From Arion vulgaris (taxonomy: Eukaryota; Mollusca; Gastropoda; Stylommatophora; Arionidae): a stretch of DNA of 64,000 bases. This document shows positions 24,873 to 32,809 of this stretch, piece by piece. The position numbers and the translations under genes are program-made. Location: the NCBI GenBank assembly GCA_020796225.1, contig CM036762.1, forward strand, positions 55,825,740 to 55,889,739, written 5' to 3'. How positions within the stretch are numbered: position 1 is the first letter of the stretch; each line of letters opens with the position of its first letter. Below the pieces are notes generated by a model, which saw nothing but the letters and a program-made list of their open reading frames with translations, did not search any database and had not been told where the DNA came from.

Positions 24873-27800
24873 GTTTATTTATTAACAGTAGTTACAATTT
24901 TTTTGTTAATGCTTTTTTTGCCTCCCTTGAATTAACCATGTATAACTGAAAAAATAACTGCATACGGAAAGAGTTAATTTAAAACATAGTTTTGTTTCAG
25001 TATTTGTATTTCTTGTAAAAAAAAAATAACTAAAAATATTGTAGGTTTCATAATATTTTATAGCAAAGTCCATAATAATTTTTAAGTGCCCTTTTAAAAA
25101 ATTAAATGTTGATATTTGAAATGTTATAATTACTTTTTTATAAAATATGCAACGGAAACAAATTTTAATTTATTTTGTAAAGATGTGCACAATTTTGTTA
25201 TAATTTCTTTTATCCAGGGAGATGATGCTCTGCCAGGTGGAATTTCCCATGGATCTAACAGAAAAACAGGTTTCACCAGAGACGAAATTAAGCCTAAATA
25301 TGTCAGCATCAAAGCTCCTGATGTGAGATATCTTTTGCAGTTTTTATTATTTAGTTTAGTCTAGTTGTCAGATTATCATCACTGCACATCGAATCAATTA
25401 GTCCATAAGTTCTCAGATTTCCTCCTGAGTATGTCTCTCAGTTTGTGGTGACTAACGACACTAGTTCTATATTATTTTACTATTCTTCTTTGGCTACCAA
25501 TATAATGCTCTTGTCTAGCTTTACCACATTTGAACTGGAATTTTTGCAGTTTGGTTAGGTTTATAGATTCACCACCACTACTTGAATCATTTACTTGTCA
25601 TCTCTTCCTTAGGGAATTCAGAATAACAGCCAGGTGATGATCTGGTAGTATGGTACAGAAATTAGTTTGCAACAGGGCTACCAAACTGATACAAAATAGT
25701 GATAATATGTTTCTGTAAGTTGCAAAGAATAAAGTTTGCCGGATTCTTAATTATAGAACAAGTACACTGATCATATTATTCATTGTTCATACGTAAAATA
25801 CTAGTTTTTAGTACTTCATGCTGTTTTACTTGTTTATTTATTACAGACCTTTGACATGGTCCACGAGGCACCATATCTCAATCAACAATTTGCTAAACAT
25901 AACCCTGACAGCAGTGGCAGGTATTCTACAAATAATATTTATACATATAAAATCCCATTGTGTTTACATACACCTTTGTAAGACAAGTCAAAGCATAGAC
26001 CATACATATTTAATTATAGTGAAATTATTTCATGATAGATTACATTATGTTTATTTTTGTTCCTTGTTTTTTATTATTCCAGTGATGTTACATAACATTA
26101 TGTGCATTGCAAGCCATTGCATCCATCTTTGGAATGTTTATGTTTAAATTGCATACCTGTAATATAGGTTTTAATGTTTGGTACTTTGTTTTTCATATCT
26201 GCACTCAGTGTAGGTGAGATCGAGTTCCTAGTCCTATCGGAGATGGACGAAAAAACGTAGGTTCCATGTTCAATTTGAGAATGTAAAAGAATGTTGGCAG
26301 TTCAAAATCGAGAATATGAAAGCTGCTGCTAAGACAAAATTCATTAGAAACAATTTTAAATAAAATTTCTACAAACTATCTTCAAAATTACATTGAGGAC
26401 CCTTGCCAGTGTTATGGAGTTTGTGCACTGCCTCTGAGATTTTCCTGTTTAAGAAAGAGATTGGAGCACACATGGTTACTCACCGAAGTACAATGATGAT
26501 GTATCAATCAATCAGCACTTATCTTCTCTTTATTTTTTCTTCTTTTTTTTTACTACAAAGTTTTTCCATCTGAGTCTTCCTCTTTCAAAAATATTCATTA
26601 GTTGGTATAATGTCCTGGTACATACAGGGATCAGAGAATCATAATTTTTGTCCCTGAGCACTCAGGAGTCAGGGGTGAGGAACAAGCTGATAGATTGGCT
26701 ACGATATCAGAAGGAGCTACAATAGACCAAAATGACATTCTTTACACCTTGAGTCTTTCCGAACAGAGGAGTTTCAGGGTTGTGAATCCCTTTTGCTGAC
26801 CAGATTGAGAGAGAAAGGTGTCGATATTGGTACAACCTGAAAAGAACGACAAACCAAATATTCAAAAAGATTGATTAATTAACATCAAACTGTAGTGTTG
26901 TGCTGCTGGATTTGTTGAGGCAGAGATCGGAGCACCTATAGAGTGCTATGATGATAGTCCTCAAATAACTGATTCTGACAGTCTCATAAACTACTATTTA
27001 CTTTAGAAGCAAGCAACTTTAAGATACAAAACCAAATTTGATAAATGACCAACACAAAAAAATGGCACACTCTTTACTAGATTATACAAAATATCAATAG
27101 AGCATTAAATATTAGACTATTCAACCAGTATTAACTCTTTCCACGCCCATTTATTTCCTCAATTTTTAAGCAATTAATTCAAGGAAGTAAAAAAATTTTT
27201 TTAAATTACGATCCCAACTACTCGTCAATAAATAAACATATATATATTATATACTAAATTGAAGAAAACTGGACAACCCAATAGAATAACAAGGTTAAAA
27301 GTAGTAGAAGTAAAATAGTAGAAGTAAAACTAGAAAGACTTCTTATAAGGAAGCAACTCTATGGCGCAGTGTGCGGCTTAAAGCGTGCAACGGACTTCCG
27401 CCGTGGAGCAGTGTGCGGCTTAAAGCGTGGAAAGAGTTAAATTTCATGATATGTAGCCCAATCATTTGGTGTGTAAATATGAATAAAGACTATAACAAAT
27501 GTTTATTTCATAATTTTTAGTGTGCAGCATGAACAGTTCAAAGGTCTAATGCATCCAGTTCCAACTGAAGCAGACCGTCTGAACCATACTAGTGTAGGGT
27601 TCAAGGAAGACACTGGTTTTGTGAGGAATAATGCTCCATTTATAAACACCACAGATGACAAGATGAGGTTCTTGACACACTATATGACCAGGTACAAAAA
27701 CTGTATTACACACAATTTACTCACAGAAATAAAAGGTGTGAATGGAATATATATATATATATATTTATATATAGAATTTTCATATCAGCTTTACATATGA

Positions 27801-30126
27801 ATTTGGAAGATTAGATTGAAAATAAGCAAGAAAGAGAGAAAGAAGGAACTTGTATATAGAGTCTGCTTATATGACAAAGCCTCTTACATACAAATCAAAG
27901 AATATGCATATACAATTTGTGTTTAATATGCAAATAGAATAGTAAATCTACATATTGATTACAAAATATATATAGACAAAAGAGTAAAACAACTCGTTTT
28001 ATACCTCGAGGTATAGTGGGTAATACAATGTTAGGTCTGTATTTTTCATTAACTCTGAACATCACGCCGGCCACCTTTACTTCTCAATACTTTTCCTGGT
28101 GCCCAATTCAGGCTGGGTCAAACTGAGAACTGTTTTGTCTGAAAATATTCCACGCCAACTGTGGAATTTAATCCGGACCACTAGCCTAAGAAGCGAGTTC
28201 ACTAACTATGCTACTGTGACTCTCTATATAAACAATGGCAAGAAAGAAAGATATCCAATAATCATTATAAATTGTTGAAGGATGTACATTTTGTCAATAT
28301 ATCTTGTCATTTTCAGATTTGGGCCAGATCCAACTTCTGTAGGTGTTAATAGAGCTGGCCATTTGAGAGGTGGAATACAAACAGTAAAACCAGATGGTTT
28401 CACTAGGTCAACTGCTATAAATGATTACGGCAATGAGATGTCTAGCACAGATGTATTATGCAGAATTGAACCATATGTTGGAAGGTATGATTTAGCTGAT
28501 AACATAAACAGTTCTGCTTTTAATTACTTTGATAGATTCTCAGAAACCTATTTGTATTTTGTTTAATATATAATTCTTCTGGTTTCATGCAATCAATAAA
28601 GTACCATGCCTGCTGGCGTAGATGATCATGTCTCTCTATAACTCTCTCCTTGGTACAGTTAATCAGTTTTGATGTCAAACATTTGTCACACAACAATGTC
28701 AGACCATCCAACAACCCCCTCTATCTTCCACAATCGCTCCTTCCCTGAATGTTACCTGTTGTTACCAAATGTTCTAAACCTCCTCTTCTCATTACATGCC
28801 TGAAGAACCTTGATTGTCTTATTCTTATTCTTTTGATAAGGCTTCTTTGTATGCAGGCCTATATTAAAAACCTTTTCATTTGTTTTCTTCTCTGTCCATG
28901 GAATTTTCAGTATTCTTCTGTAAAAACCACATCTCTGTGGCTTCCAATGGTCTTATTGATTGGTTTCATTAAGTCAACTAAATACCGATGACCAAGATCA
29001 TCATTGCTGCATAAGATAACAGTAGTGGTTTATAATAGCTTACCCAAAATGCTACATAAAGTTAATTACAACTAAATTGATGAGAAATAAATAGAAATCA
29101 GAAAACCCAATTATTTTAAACAATGAAGTAATAGTTAATGAATATGTTTACCGCAAAAGTAAAGTTTCAATAAAGGGAGAATCAGTTTTTTAAAATGTAG
29201 CAAGAAAAAAACAAAGCACATAAAGCCTTTTCTTTGCTTAAAAACATATGGACATCAAAAGGACTTGGTTTGAAGATCAAATGCAGAATATACTGATGTA
29301 ACATTCTTAGAATATTGCTATACAACAGTGAAAGCTGGGAATCTAGTGCAGGCATTACACATAAATTAGAGACTTTATTTTGATTAGAAAAGATTACAAA
29401 GAACTGTAAAAGAAAACTAGTTATAAATCACTAACAACCATTTCTTTTTTCTGTAATCCTGTTTTTCCTCACTGCGTCAGGAGAAGAAGAGATTCCTAGA
29501 ACAATCTCTTGTGTGTGCTTCATACTCTTTCACTGCCTCTCTTATTTCTGTGGTCCACTGGCAACTACGATCAAAAGATTTAGATGGAAATGGCTTGAAA
29601 ATGTGTGTGAAATGCTAAAAGACTCTTTGACAAAACAGTTCTCCAATGGATAACAGGTAGACTGAGGAGACAGAACAGAGAAAAGGAAACTTTGTGAAGT
29701 ACGATGGAAAGAAAAATGTAAGAATGTGGGCTTGTCTACCACACTTGGTCGTGAGGTCACTTGGTCATAGAGGCAATGGAGATCACTTGAATGCCTTATG
29801 TGTTAACTATGACATGAAGAGGATGTAGACAGATGTAAACCTAATATATTTGTGTGTGTGGAACATCACTTGTGTACATGATATGACTATAGCAAGTATT
29901 AGTGGTCGGTATATACCTTGAAATACTGTGAACAACTACTCTACTGCGGCTCTCTAAGGGATGCATAATTCCTTCATTTTCTCTCAACTCACCATTATCT
30001 ACCACACATTTCTAATAGTTTATGTATTATCTAATGCTGTTTCTTTTTTCTTCATTTTTCAGGAGTCTTAAAGCCAGAAATGTATACTTTGATGATCACA
30101 CATATGATTCAAAGCTGGTAGCATAA
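9521..30126 (+). CDS. SAXO4: SAXO4 (stabilizer of axonemal microtubules 4; formerly PPP1R32/IIIG9), spliced, 11 coding exons
   Basis: Coding exons: 9521-9750, 11192-11345, 12828-12950, 15728-15788, 18059-18171, 22782-22841, 25218-25322, 25847-25920, 27521-27691, 28317-28484, 30063-30126. Joined, they give 1323 nt, i.e. 440 residues; the human protein is about 425. The product starts MGKLPLG, as in human, and keeps collinear family landmarks: GTGYLSNF with LDDVDNPA (exon 1), GPRYMKTE (exon 4), VSITKTSYIP (exon 6), LRGGIQ (exon 10) and a short C-terminal tail after VGRS. Proteins of this family bind microtubules of cilia and flagella; the human protein was also named as a PP1 regulatory subunit. 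Every intron is GT-AG and all phases match. Introns are full of LINE/SINE relics. There is no frameshift or stop, so the gene looks intact. Confidence 0.93.
9920..10200 (+). mobile_element. LINE gamma 3' fragment
   Basis: The translation carries HILQECPTYNEQRKHTWP and VKDKLYGDV, the terminal Cys-containing module of LINE gamma. It lies in SAXO4 intron 1. Confidence 0.75.
10335..10473 (+). mobile_element. LINE alpha 3' end fragment
   Basis: Matches 408-573 and the end of 6605-7926, with the GTAACCAATAACC tail. In SAXO4 intron 1. Confidence 0.75.
10650..10985 (+). mobile_element. LINE gamma-related fragment
   Basis: Nearly collinear with 23080-23590: ATATGAGCAGATTAG, CAGCCATATGTATACAAAATT, ACACAGATCTTTGTGTGAGC. 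At the position where the 23-kb copy has a 129-bp insertion, this copy is uninterrupted and so serves as a paralogous empty site. Confidence 0.7.
11192..11345 (+). CDS. SAXO4: SAXO4 coding exon 2
   Basis: Acceptor ATCTTTCTAACATTGAAG. The first base completes AG|A (Arg), then RICDGNYRSV and LDFQPYRDPSG, ending VPFERQ at donor CAG|GTAAAG, phase 0. The ATG-initiated ORFs overlapping it in other frames are not the product. Confidence 0.87.
12530..12680 (+). repeat. Repeat C
   Basis: Shares a diverged ~130-bp unit with 26385-26515 and 55262-55400 (TGGAGTTTGTGCACT, AAGAAAGAGAT, ACCGAAGTRCARTGATG). It lies in SAXO4 intron 2. The class is unclear; it may be a LINE 3' end. Confidence 0.55.
12828..12950 (+). 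CDS. SAXO4: SAXO4 coding exon 3
   Basis: Phase 0 in and out, 41 codons; acceptor ATATCACAG, donor TAT|GTCAGC (non-optimal). It encodes VKGVFIDTRA, LLPKHTLLLHKLQ and DPVELENCGY. In human the aligned segment carries the PP1-docking KVHF; here the aligned residues are GVFI. Confidence 0.83.
13330..13745 (-). mobile_element. LINE eta C-terminal fragment
   Basis: On the minus strand, fragments resemble the segment after RT (AVATYGCEAWAFN-like, SWTEK-like, FKYFRHIKRHEG-like) in several frames. It parallels the plus-strand copy at 48500-49380. In SAXO4 intron 3. Confidence 0.6.
13810..14425 (+). mobile_element. LINE delta: RTE-like RT C-terminus
   Basis: A long readable stretch (184 codons at 13821-14375) includes KVKLFRSCVIPVLLYGCES, FENKCLRKLLKVKWSDF and RRWKYLGHVLRSDE, then GKRKRGRPKTTLRR, and ends in a frame-shifted LCAAFGMKGTN. 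The catalytic YADD region is missing, so only the C-terminal third remains. It is among the least decayed RT copies in the window. Confidence 0.8.
14915..15210 (-). mobile_element. SINE with the shared core, diverged
   Basis: It contains TTAACCGCTCTTTATGATCTG, then GCTAAGAACGTGAGTACGCTG, which aligns with the core of SINE A (AATCACTCTTTGTGATATG, CCAAGAACGTGTATACGTTG). The flanks differ. It belongs to the core-sharing SINE group, subfamily unnamed. Confidence 0.5.
15728..15788 (+). CDS. SAXO4: SAXO4 coding exon 4
   Basis: A small exon of 20 codons plus G (phase 1). Acceptor TTGACTCAAAAG, donor AGTG|GTAATC. It encodes GPRYMKTETQEKF and QLLPS; GPR(F/Y)M is conserved with vertebrates. Confidence 0.83.
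15903..16165 (-). mobile_element. SINE F, minus orientation
   Basis: Reverse complement of the body of 43790-44010 (AACCAAAGGATTGACTTCATT, CCCCATATGG, ATGGCATACCA, GCACAAAG). The tRNA-like head of the family is seen in the 43.8-kb copy. Confidence 0.65.
16273..16530 (-). mobile_element. SINE A, near full length
   Basis: The minus-orientation copy spans from the (GAAGAAG)n tail to the CGCCCGA head, about 250 bp. It is in SAXO4 intron 4. Confidence 0.82.
16873..17184 (+). mobile_element. TTAA MITE
   Basis: About 310 bp, bounded by TTAA and imperfect terminal inverted repeats (TTAACTCTTTCCACGC left; GCATGGAAAGAGTTAA right). There is no coding capacity. TTAA duplication and TIR layout suggest a piggyBac-mobilised MITE. 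Confidence 0.8.
17590..17835 (+). repeat. Repeat H
   Basis: Reverse-complement match to 37235-37450 (GAAGGATAAGCACCAGAGCTCC, ATCAGATTTCCACATGAAT). It ends in an (AG)n microsatellite at about 17815-17834. Just upstream is a GGTCACATTAAACATCTCAG piece of LINE eta. Confidence 0.55.
18059..18171 (+). CDS. SAXO4: SAXO4 coding exon 5
   Basis: Acceptor TTATTCCTCTAG; TT completes G|TT (Val). It encodes DISTKDVGPQQPSGFVHN and NVEPITYEPQIAHG, ending in phase 0 at CCT|GTAAGT (strong donor). PSGFVHN is one of the recurring (T/S)G(F/Y) motifs of the protein. Confidence 0.88.
18480..18745 (-). mobile_element. Mosaic SINE
   Basis: The outer module (GTCGCCTCTTCGACATGC, GGTAACAGTGATTCTATTC, GGGCCCCGGTAACCACTC) is that of the SINE A 5' half, but the other half is different from SINE A and resembles 37430-37590 (TAGCCATCTAGTGTTTTTA). 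Confidence 0.6.
18755..19560 (-). mobile_element. LINE zeta RT relic with FADD motif
   Basis: On the minus strand the reading starts near the RT catalytic site (DLDFADDIALLSHTRNQMQ at about 19490-19550). It continues LGLNIHKGKTKILRIN, VESYTYLGS and VLLYGSETW to IRWYDRVTNEELMERT. A frame change then leads to the GRPRNTWRR and WHELVEGLCPNPG end near 18760. It is in SAXO4 intron 5, opposite in strand to the gene. Confidence 0.82.
20340..20582 (-). mobile_element. SINE B
   Basis: The minus-orientation copy carries GGAACCCTTTCATAC, then AGAGCATGTCTGGTACCCAG, and the tRNA-like head at its right end (GAGTTCACTAACAACTACC). It sits in AT repeats, so its target duplication is unreadable. Confidence 0.75.
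20583..20680. repeat. (TA)n microsatellite
   Basis: Nearly pure TA dinucleotide run of about 90 bp. A shorter TA/CA-rich run lies at 20235-20330. The Tyr-Ile ORFs across it are artefacts. Confidence 0.95.
21290..21440 (+). repeat. Repeat related to SINE D
   Basis: Resembles 35036-35180: GAAGTCTGAGAAAGAAC, GCAGGCCTTCATGCAAAATTC, CGCCTGAATTCA. It shares the CCTCTGAAGTCGGAGAA motif of the poly(A)-tailed SINE at 50.8 kb. Confidence 0.45.
21735..21945 (+). mobile_element. Core-sharing SINE (family of 38.2-38.8 kb)
   Basis: Reverse complement of the SINE duplicated at 38.2-38.8 kb: CTACAAGGCATGTCATAAGAG, GAAATCGGATGTGCTGGCC, GTTGTGCCAGC-like segment. In SAXO4 intron 5. Confidence 0.6.
22239..22510 (-). 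mobile_element. SINE B with perfect 13-bp target duplication
   Basis: AAGAGCTATTACT occurs at 22226-22238 and 22511-22523, exactly flanking the copy. On the minus strand the head GAGAGCCACTGTAGCGTAG and a box B-like GGTTCAGCTCC are tRNA-like. This is a relatively recent insertion in SAXO4 intron 5. Confidence 0.88.
22782..22841 (+). CDS. SAXO4: SAXO4 coding exon 6
   Basis: Only 20 codons, phase 0 both sides. Acceptor TTGTCTTTTCAG, donor AAG|GTGTGG. It encodes HRPTCVSITKTSYIPK, matching the SVTKSDFLPK-type segment of vertebrate orthologues. It is too short to be seen as an ORF on its own. Confidence 0.85.
23080..23590 (+). mobile_element. LINE gamma-related fragment carrying a nested insertion
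   Basis: Collinear with 10650-10985 (CAACTACCAACACAAGACGA, LRIGHSRLRSHMYTKF in translation). It is interrupted at 23382-23510 by another LINE gamma tail. In SAXO4 intron 6. Confidence 0.7.
23382..23510 (-). mobile_element. 129-bp LINE gamma 3' end with 9-bp target duplication
   Basis: AAGTTTATA is present at 23373-23381 and 23511-23519. The insert is the minus-strand copy of the last ~130 bp of LINE gamma (compare 56175-56335), with an AGAAG-type tail at its plus-strand left end. It is an extreme 5'-truncated insertion. Confidence 0.82.
24110..24250 (+). mobile_element. SINE B, partial and decayed
   Basis: Contains GTTAACCCAGCCTCAACTG, GTACCAAAGAAACACTAGG and TCATTGTGTGTCATTTGTC, the distal half of SINE B. 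The tRNA-like head is missing. Confidence 0.55.
24645..24977 (-). mobile_element. TTAA MITE
   Basis: Bounded by TTAACTCTTTCCATGC and ACGGAAAGAGTTAA. The interior is the reverse complement of the 27131-27440 copy, with an expanded (TA)n. In SAXO4 intron 6. Confidence 0.8.
25218..25322 (+). CDS. SAXO4: SAXO4 coding exon 7
   Basis: Phase 0, 35 codons; acceptor TTTCTTTTATCCAG, donor GAT|GTGAGA. It encodes GDDALPGGISHGSNRKTGF, then TRDEIKPKYVSIKAPD. The KTGFTRD stretch corresponds to the ETAFSRG region in human. Confidence 0.88.
25847..25920 (+). CDS. SAXO4: SAXO4 coding exon 8
   Basis: 24 codons plus AG (phase 2). Acceptor TGTTTATTTATTACAG, donor GGCAG|GTATTC. It encodes TFDMVHEAPYLNQQF and AKHNPDSSG. 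Confidence 0.85.
26385..26515 (+). repeat. Repeat C
   Basis: Matches 12530-12680 and 55262-55400. In SAXO4 intron 8, directly ahead of a LINE beta fragment. Confidence 0.55.
26612..26985 (+). mobile_element. LINE beta RNase H C-terminal fragment
   Basis: The translation contains FVPEHSGVRGEEQADRLATI and SLSEQRSF, then, after a frame break, the ERCRYWYN-type and RRSEHL end. The family is also at 56880-57130 and 63000-63560, both minus. Confidence 0.72.
27131..27440 (+). mobile_element. TTAA MITE, reference copy
   Basis: TTAACTCTTTCCACGCCC at the left and AAGCGTGGAAAGAGTTAA at the right are inverted. The right third contains an internal direct repeat (GTGTGCGGCTTAAAGCGTG twice). About 310 bp, non-coding, in SAXO4 intron 8. 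Confidence 0.85.
27521..27691 (+). CDS. SAXO4: SAXO4 coding exon 9
   Basis: AG|T completes Ser; acceptor CATAATTTTTAG, donor ACCAG|GTACAA, phase 2. It encodes VQHEQFKGLMHPV, GFKEDTGFVRNNAPF and MRFLTHYMT, collinear with the human segment containing KEPTGFSLNNPM and RYLTTYNQ. Confidence 0.92.
28000..28228 (-). mobile_element. SINE B
   Basis: Decayed copy in SAXO4 intron 9: TGTTAGGTCTGTATTTTTCAT, TGGTGCCCAATTCAGGCTGG, then the head complement GAGTTCACTAACTATGCTAC. Confidence 0.68.
28317..28484 (+). CDS. SAXO4: SAXO4 coding exon 10
   Basis: AG|A completes Arg; acceptor TGTCATTTTCAG, donor GGAAG|GTATGA, phase 2. It encodes FGPDPTSVGVNRAGHLRGG, a GFTRSTAIND stretch and IEPYVG. It is collinear with human WTRGGIQ and HPHVG. 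Confidence 0.92.
28585..28990 (-). mobile_element. LINE theta 3' fragment
   Basis: Shares ACCATGCCTGCTGGCGTAGAT and GTTACCAAATGTTCTAAACC-type sequence with copies at 38880-39540, 50385-51215 (reverse) and 54640-55155 (reverse). It is LINE 3' material in SAXO4 intron 10. Confidence 0.6.
29175..29760 (+). mobile_element. RT C-terminal relic
   Basis: Reads in pieces as AFSLLKNIWTSKGLGLKIKC, ILLYNSESWESS and THKLETLF, the thumb and YGSETW region of RTE-like elements. The remainder to 29760 is decayed 3' sequence. In SAXO4 intron 10. Confidence 0.6.
30063..30126 (+). CDS. SAXO4: SAXO4 terminal coding exon 11
   Basis: Acceptor TTCTTCATTTTTCAG. AG|G completes Arg, then SLKARNVYFDDHTYDSKLVA and TAA at 30124-30126. 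The short C-terminal tail matches the length of the vertebrate tail after VGR. Confidence 0.88.
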
Positions 30127-30397
30127 ACAATATGTCATTATTTTAATATCAGATTTTTCCATTGATTTGTTCAAATTTTGTGATCCTGAGACCTGCTAAT
30201 GTTTGACATATTTGTCTTATCCTGCCTGTTCATATTTTCATGAAAGTAAGAATACCATACATTTTGCTTATTTAAGAAAGAAATAATGCTAATATCATAA
30301 ATGTTTTAACATTTTTTTTTAACCTCTATACATTTATTCATACATCATGTTCTTTTTACAACTTGTTTTGTATGTGTTTATGTTTTATCTAATGTAA

Positions 30398-30403
30398 AAT
30401 AAA
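30398..30403 (+). promoter_or_regulatory. SAXO4 polyadenylation signal
   Basis: AATAAA 272 bases after the SAXO4 stop codon, in a T-rich 3' UTR-like stretch (TGTTTATGTTTTATCT upstream). Confidence 0.65.
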
Positions 30404-30573
30404 GTTAGAATCACAAAAGGTGTGCTGTGTAAATTAGGTTAGATTAAACTAGTAAAGTAATCAGATTTAAAATAATGTAATAGATGCATATAGTGTTAGA
30501 GACTTCACAAGATTAAGCTGTAACATTTGGAAATCAGGTGACCTGTTAACTTCCTCTCTAATTTTCCTGTATC

Positions 30574-30842
30574 TTAACTCTTTCCACGCTTTAAGCCGCA
30601 CACTGCGCCATAGAGTTGCTTCCTTATAAGAAGTCTTTCTAGTTTTACTTCTTCTGTTTTACTTATACTACTTTTTAACCTTGTTATTCTATTAGGTTGT
30701 CCAGTTTTCTTTAATTTAGTATATAATAATATATATATGTTTATTTATTGACGAGTAGTTGGGATCGTAAATTTTTTTTTTTTACGTCCCTTGAATTAAC
30801 TGCTTAAAAATTGAGGAAATAACTGTCCGTGGATAGAGTTAA
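30574..30842 (-). mobile_element. TTAA MITE
   Basis: Bounded by TTAACTCTTTCCACGC and a decayed CCGTGGATAGAGTTAA. The interior is the reverse complement of 27131-27440. It lies just beyond the SAXO4 poly(A) signal. Confidence 0.8.
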
Positions 30843-30959
30843 CTCTATAAGCCAGATCCCCATTTTTAACTGAGTGGACTGGAATGTATCACAATACCTA
30901 GTATAATTCTGTTGTGAAATAAAGAAACATAAAGAACCTATTTTCATGTCATGGTAAAT

Positions 30960-31380
30960 TGGGGAACGCTGTGTTAGTCCAGTATTTTCTTTGACCAACC
31001 GCACACAATGGGTGATGTGATCATGATCACACCATCTGCCTTTATTTTCCAGCATTTCTCTGGTACCTAGTTGAGGATTGATCAACCCGATAGCCGTTTG
31101 CAATTGGAAAAATTCCACTTCATCTAGGGATTGAGAGAGACCACCTATGTTGGATGCAAATGTGCTAACGACTGTTATCGTAGCTCTCTTCCATTGTAAA
31201 GCATGTTCTTTGGCCACTTGAATATGCCAGTGCTCTGAATTCAAGATGTTGTTGCTGTTGTTCAGTTTGTTCTTCTCAACCAATCTAACCACTCTTTGTG
31301 ATGTGTGTAATTACCGTTGAAAATGCTATTACATTGCACCCGCTTTAGTCCCCTATGCCATGTAGGACGGGCACATCAAA
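30960..31380 (-). mobile_element. SINE B remnant followed by a core-sharing SINE fragment
   Basis: 30960-31195 matches SINE B (TGGTACCTAGTTGAGGATTG). 31280-31375 matches the SINE core (TCTAACCACTCTTTGTGATG, then TAGTCCCCTATGCCATGTAGG). Confidence 0.55.
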
Positions 31381-32200
31381 AATTAAACTAATGTACTCAA
31401 GATACAAATATTCTCTTATTTTTTTTTATTACCATTCCCAAAGAAACATTGAACTGTATTAGTTGTCCAATTCAACTTTTTTAAATGAACATTATGCCAA
31501 AATTGTTCCGAACACTGTGTCAGTTTTTCATTGCAGTTTTTATCACGAAGTCATTATGAAAGATATATGTTGTTAGCCTTATCCCAACTCCAGATATCCA
31601 TGAAGAATATTGTCCGAAAGGATACAAATTTTAAAAATGTGTTACTGATATAGATTTAGGAACATAGCACCACATATTATTATACCGCATCTACTGAGTT
31701 AGTAAGTGTCAGATCGTATTAGTCATGGGAGAGACCATCAGAGCTGACTCATGCCCAATATATCTATATATATATAATATTTGATAGATTGATTTCATCA
31801 TCATGGCACTTTAGTTAATAACCATGTGTGCTACAATCTCTGTCTTACACTGGTAGATTTCAGCAGCAGTGTAAAACTCTGTTGTGCTTGTTAATATTGA
31901 TGAATTGTTTAGAAAGAAATATCTCATTAAAAATGTGTCATAATGTATAACTGCTTGAGTTTTTTTTAGTAAGCATAAGTTTGTTGTGTTGCACATTGCA
32001 ATGAAGAATAGTTGTGTACTACACACATGTGTTAGCTGCGACTTCTGAATACTTTGGTTTTAATTTACATTTCAGTAGTTGTTTTCAAGGTTTATTTTCA
32101 ATTCTTCTCATATATTTTGTTGGTGGATAGCCACAACTATTGTTGATCTCTTGCATCATTAACATAAAAAACCTTTGAATATAAATATAGATCTGCTCCT
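31381..32200. other. Intergenic, no gene seen
   Basis: AT-rich. Around 31690-31790 is a decayed repeat piece (CTGAGTTAGTAAGTGTCAG, GAGCTGACTCATGCC) that also occurs near 44330 and 63625. There is no coding signal. Confidence 0.4.
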
Positions 32201-32204
32201 ACAA

Positions 32205-32740
32205 AACAAGGCTACTCAAAAATTAGAAATCTGCAGAGTCAGATGGAATGTCCCCAGAAGCTATACAAGCAGACATCTCATCTATAATAGAGACGTGCGC
32301 CAGCTGTTTAGGAAGATAGGAAATAAAAAAACTATTCCCTAAAAATGAAATGAGGGACCAATAACTAATAACTTTGTTAAAATAAGGAAACTATTTTTAT
32401 TGTAGCAATTTGCAAGAAAAAGTGATGAGATCATAGAAATGCCTGGTCAACCACTAGTAAAAACTGTTATAAGAAGGAGAAGATGGAGATATGTTGGGCA
32501 TACCTTGAGAAGAAATGATCAAAGAACCACAAAGCAGGTATTGAAGTGGGATGCAGAGGGTTCGAGAAGAAAGAACGCCCTAGAAAAACACTGAAATGAA
32601 CTTTGCTGAGAGAGGCAAGAAATATCAGACTCAATTCCATAGAAGAGATTGAGTAATTTTCCCAGGACAGAGCGGTATGGAGAAATTACTTGCAGCCCCC
32701 ATGTAACGTATAACAGTACGAGAGGAATATATATAATTGG
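32205..32740 (+). mobile_element. LINE delta relic
   Basis: 32230-32275 reads ESDGMSPEAIQADI (RT N-terminal GPDGIPPEAIKAD-like). 32440-32740 reads MPGQPLVKTVIRRRRWRYVG, then HTLRRN and the GRPRKTLK-like end in shifted frames. It is the same family as 56590-56870 and 61435-61745. Confidence 0.7.
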
Positions 32741-32809
32741 CAAGGTAAACACTTTGGAAAAGTACTGACAAGAATAAATATAAAGCATATGTCTATGAGG
32801 GACGAGGAA

